From Antilocapra americana (taxonomy: Eukaryota > Chordata > Mammalia > Artiodactyla > Antilocapridae): 64,000 bases of DNA. Position numbers and translations under genes: made by a program. The notes beneath the pieces were generated by a model that was not told the DNA's origin, did not search any database, and was given only the letters and a program-made list of their open reading frames with translations. The stretch covers positions 9,664,499 through 9,728,498 of the forward strand of contig ML660777.1 in assembly GCA_007570785.1 (NCBI GenBank), written 5' to 3'. Below are positions 60,841 through 64,000 of this stretch, one piece after another (position 1 is the stretch's first letter; every line of letters begins with the position of its first letter).

Positions 60841-61639
60841 GAAACCCTTACCTATGTTTATTGGTCTATTATAAAGAGTATTGTAAAGGATCTAGATGAA
60901 CAGCCAGCTGAGGAGGTACACAGGGTGGCACTTGGAAGGGCCCTCTGGACAGAAGCTTCTGTACCTGTGGAATTGGGGTGTGCCCTGGCACAGGATTGCA
61001 TTCACCAACCAGAAGCTCCCTGAATTTCATCATTCAGGGTTTTTAATGGAGGTTTCATTATGTAGGTATGGTTCACTAAATCACTGGGCATTGTTGATTG
61101 AACTCAGTCTCCAGTCTCTCTGTCTTCCCTAGAGGTAGGAGATGAGTGAGGTGGGACTGAAAATTCCAACCCCCTAATCACAGGGTTGGTTCCATCCCCC
61201 ACCATTAAGATAAATTCAGGTATAGTTGAAAGGAGCTTCCTGTGAATATCAAAAAACACTTCCGTTACCTGTCCTTTTGGGTATTCCGAGTGTCCTAGAA
61301 GCTCTCTGCTAGGATCCAGGACAGAGATCAAATCAATATATTTCTTATATCACAATGTAATCAGATACAGGCCCCATATACTCACCCAGGCCTTGTCATT
61401 TTGCGGCCACATCACAGCTGTCTTCTAAGAGTCTTCCCTCTTCAATCATTCCTGTTCATCAAATTCATTTTGCCCTTGTCTTCCAGATGCATGTTTTGAA
61501 AAGTCTTCTTTATGTCATATCCCCAGTTGAAAACACATTACCTGTAAAATAAAGTCAAAAGTCTTGACATGGAAAACGCTTTCTATTCTGGTCTGTGACT
61601 GCCCCTAGTCAACAGATGGACCTCTTGGTTCCATCCCTT

Positions 61640-61770
61640 TGCTGACTGACTGACCCGGCCAAGTCCCTTCATTTGTCCTGGTTTCCTTTTTTGCAACCTG
61701 GGAGGATTATAATGGCCAACTTCCAGAGTTAGCTGATGATTGAATGAGATAAATCTTGTTAAAAAAGTTT
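61640..61770 (+). mobile_element. MIR SINE
   Basis: 'ggccaagtcccttcatttgt', 'cctggtttccttttttgcaa', 'gatgattgaatgagataaat'. MIR core order. Confidence 0.6.
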
Positions 61771-62780
61771 ACAAGCTGAAATCTTATAAAGATCTAGTGT
61801 TTTTATTCATATTAATAAATCTGTAAGTTTGTCTCTATTTTCTTTTAGCTCCCCCCTCCCCCCCCATTGCCCACTCTCTGCCCCCAAGTGAGGCTGATTT
61901 GTCACTGTTCTCTGAATCTAACTTGCTTATTTTTGCCCCCACATCTTTTGTTTATGCCATGTTTAGAATTGGTAAGCAACTGAGTTATCGATAGATTTTG
62001 ACTGACATCTGTTCTGATGGGTGCAGGCCCTGAGTAGAGTGTCTGTGCTGAGATGAATGTGTGAATGAGGCTCCTAGTTACATTCTGTCCTAGAACAGTC
62101 TGCCCTTTCCTCTCTGTGTATCTCAAGTGATAAATGTTCAGTCACTGATGACCAGTGATTTAATGAATCATACCTATGTAATGAAACCTCCTTTAAAAAC
62201 CCTAAATGATATATTTCTGGGCCAAATTAAAAATCCCTTTCTTTCTAGATGTCTTTCTTTTCTACCTAAGTAATAATAATAACAATTAAAAAATGGCTTG
62301 CTTTTCATGTTCTTCATCTCTAAAGTTCAACAAAAATACTAATACCTCAAGAATAGGAGCTGCCTTATGCTTCTTAAGATTCTTTTTCGTGCACTCACAG
62401 ATGTTCAGACAAAGTGCCAAATGCAGTGTCTGGAGGTGACCTTGACCTTGGAAGAGTATTGGAATTTTGAGGATTTTCTAGCGCTTGATACTGCAGTACT
62501 CGGACAACTTATATCACCTCTTTAGGCTACAGTTTCCTCATTTGAAATGTAGGTGAATGAGATTATGTGAGCTCTAGAGTCCAAAGTAAAGAAAGTGGAT
62601 TTTTTGTCTGTTTTTAAAAAATTCCTAGGCAGCTTCACACACTGGGGTACTATGAACTGACATCAGATAGAGTGGGCAAATAGGGTAAGAATTTCTGGTG
62701 ATTTCAGTATGCTGTGTACTCTGATACTGAGTGCAGCTGGCATTTCTCTACTTTGGGTTATGAAGAGGAGTTCCTTTCCT

Positions 62781-62998
62781 TGGCTTCCCAGGTAGCTTAG
62801 TGATGAAGAATCCATCTGCTAATTAGAAGATGCCAGAGACACAGGGTTGATCTCTGGGTCGGGAAGATCCCCTGGAGGAGGAAATGGCAACCCACTCCAG
62901 TCTTCTTGCCTGGGGGATCCCATGGACAAAGGAGCCTGGTGGACTACAGTCCATGGGGTTGCAAAGAGTTGGGCATGGCTGAGCACGCATGCATGCAT
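62781..62998 (+). mobile_element. Bov-tA SINE
   Basis: 'ttggcttcccaggtagctta', 'cagggttgatctctgggtcg', 'aaagagttgggcatggctga'. Full length, small substitutions. Confidence 0.93.
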
Positions 62999-64000
62999 AT
63001 TTTCCTTGAAGTCTTGTTTAAAGTTGAGGCTGTCTGTGCTGGTTTAATACTTACAGTGTGTGTCCATTATAACAAGTTCTTTAAGTTTTCACACAGTGTG
63101 TAACATATATTAGAATGTTTTTCTGATTTCATAGCAAGAGTGAAATATTAACTGTTAAAATACTCGAATTGTATGACTAATGAACTTTTTTTCATAGGCC
63201 TCCAAGATGCAACTACAGTTGGTGTGTACCAAAAGAATTTGAACACCACAGATATTTTCCAGTTATTGATACTTCACTTGATATTTCCATTTCTAAATTC
63301 ACGTTTGTGAGAATGTGGAAAGGGTATGAAAGTAGGGAAAATAATGAACAAAATATACATTCCTTGAACAGGCAATTAAAGAGTCTTGAGATTCTTTCTG
63401 TTAGCTGCTTTGCATTTTGACTTGCTGGAGATTTGGTGAGTGAATGAAATTCTAGAAGAGAACTGAAAACATTGTGGTTGACCAAACAGTGACATTTTAT
63501 CCTCCTTTTCTTCCCCTGCTCTTTAGAATAATGTCTCAAGTATATGCATTTCCATTAGGTTCTTTCCAAGAGAAATTATGTCGTGTTGAGTGATGGTCAT
63601 GCTATCCTCCTTAATTTATTACATACAGCAGAACAAGGGTTCACTTAGATGACTTTTGCATTATTTTACATGATGACAAAACATGAAAATCCAAAATTCT
63701 GATGTGGACTTGAAAGTAATTCTTAATGTTGAAGTTTCCCATTATTTCAGTCTTTTTTTTTTTAACAATGCCAGAAGTTGCTTCATTGTTGTGTGGGTGG
63801 ATCTATCCTTCCTTTTACCTCCTGTTGACCAGTTATAGAAAGAAATATTCTTTAATTTCAGTAACAAGGCCACTGTTGTATGGTAGAATACATCTTTTAC
63901 AGTCCTACAAAAGGCTTTCAATTAGAGTTGATTTGACTTTGACCTCTGAAACAGTCCAGGAATAGTCATTTTAAAATTCCACTTTGCTTCCTTTTGTTAT

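Larger units (their letters stand above)
39044..64000 (+). other. NHSL1: NHSL1 intron 1 (5' part)
   Basis: No second exon is visible up to the window end, in keeping with the very long first intron of NHS-family genes. Gaps with nothing I can name beyond simple AT-rich sequence are 39301-40283, 40322-41134, 41286-42309, 44661-45864, 45961-46579, 47113-47943, 48078-49591 (part of 48415-48560 looks like old L1), 49712-50769, 50931-51611, 51801-52559, 53575-55395, 56326-57276, 58691-59036, 59219-60520, 60841-61639, 61771-62780 and 62999-64000. Parts of 58070-58388 and 58700-58790 appear to be an old T-rich repeat. Confidence 0.7.

Overview
This is nuclear DNA from a ruminant, most likely a bovid (cattle, sheep or goat type). 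Three things show it: more than twenty copies of the tRNA-Glu-derived Bov-tA/Bov-A SINEs on both strands, six fragments of the BovB (RTE-type) LINE, and ruminant L1 3' ends. There are no bacterial, phage or CRISPR-like features, no operons and no functional tRNA or rRNA genes. The window is AT-rich and intergenic or intronic apart from one very GC-rich island at about 37.9-39.3 kb.

Layout. From 1 to about 37.8 kb lies upstream sequence built from layered transposons: MaLR-type LTRs, old L1, MIR, MER5A-type DNA elements, CHR-type SINEs, BovB and Bov-tA. At 29386-32009 there is a full-length processed copy of the SRSF10 splicing-factor mRNA. It has a perfect 16-bp target-site duplication, a poly(A) tail and an undamaged 262-codon frame, but its ancestral ATG is now TTG. 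At about 37.9-39.3 kb lies a CpG island holding a 5' coding exon at 38755-39037, which I assign to NHSL1 (Nance-Horan syndrome-like 1, long isoform). It encodes a WAVE-homology-type N terminus and ends in a consensus splice donor. From 39038 to the end is the 5' part of NHSL1 intron 1, again filled with SINE, LINE, MIR and MER5A copies.

The only gene likely to make protein here is NHSL1. The known NHS-family role is regulation of the WAVE/Arp2/3 actin machinery, and this exon encodes the part resembling the WAVE N terminus. The retrocopy is an independent insertion with no functional link. I found no undescribed multi-gene system. The observations most worth a second look are the start-loss SRSF10 retrocopy, the upstream ORF in the NHSL1 leader, a 66-bp tandem duplication split by an L1, a 52-bp sequence present twice 2.2 kb apart, and several nested insertions whose target-site duplications can still be read.
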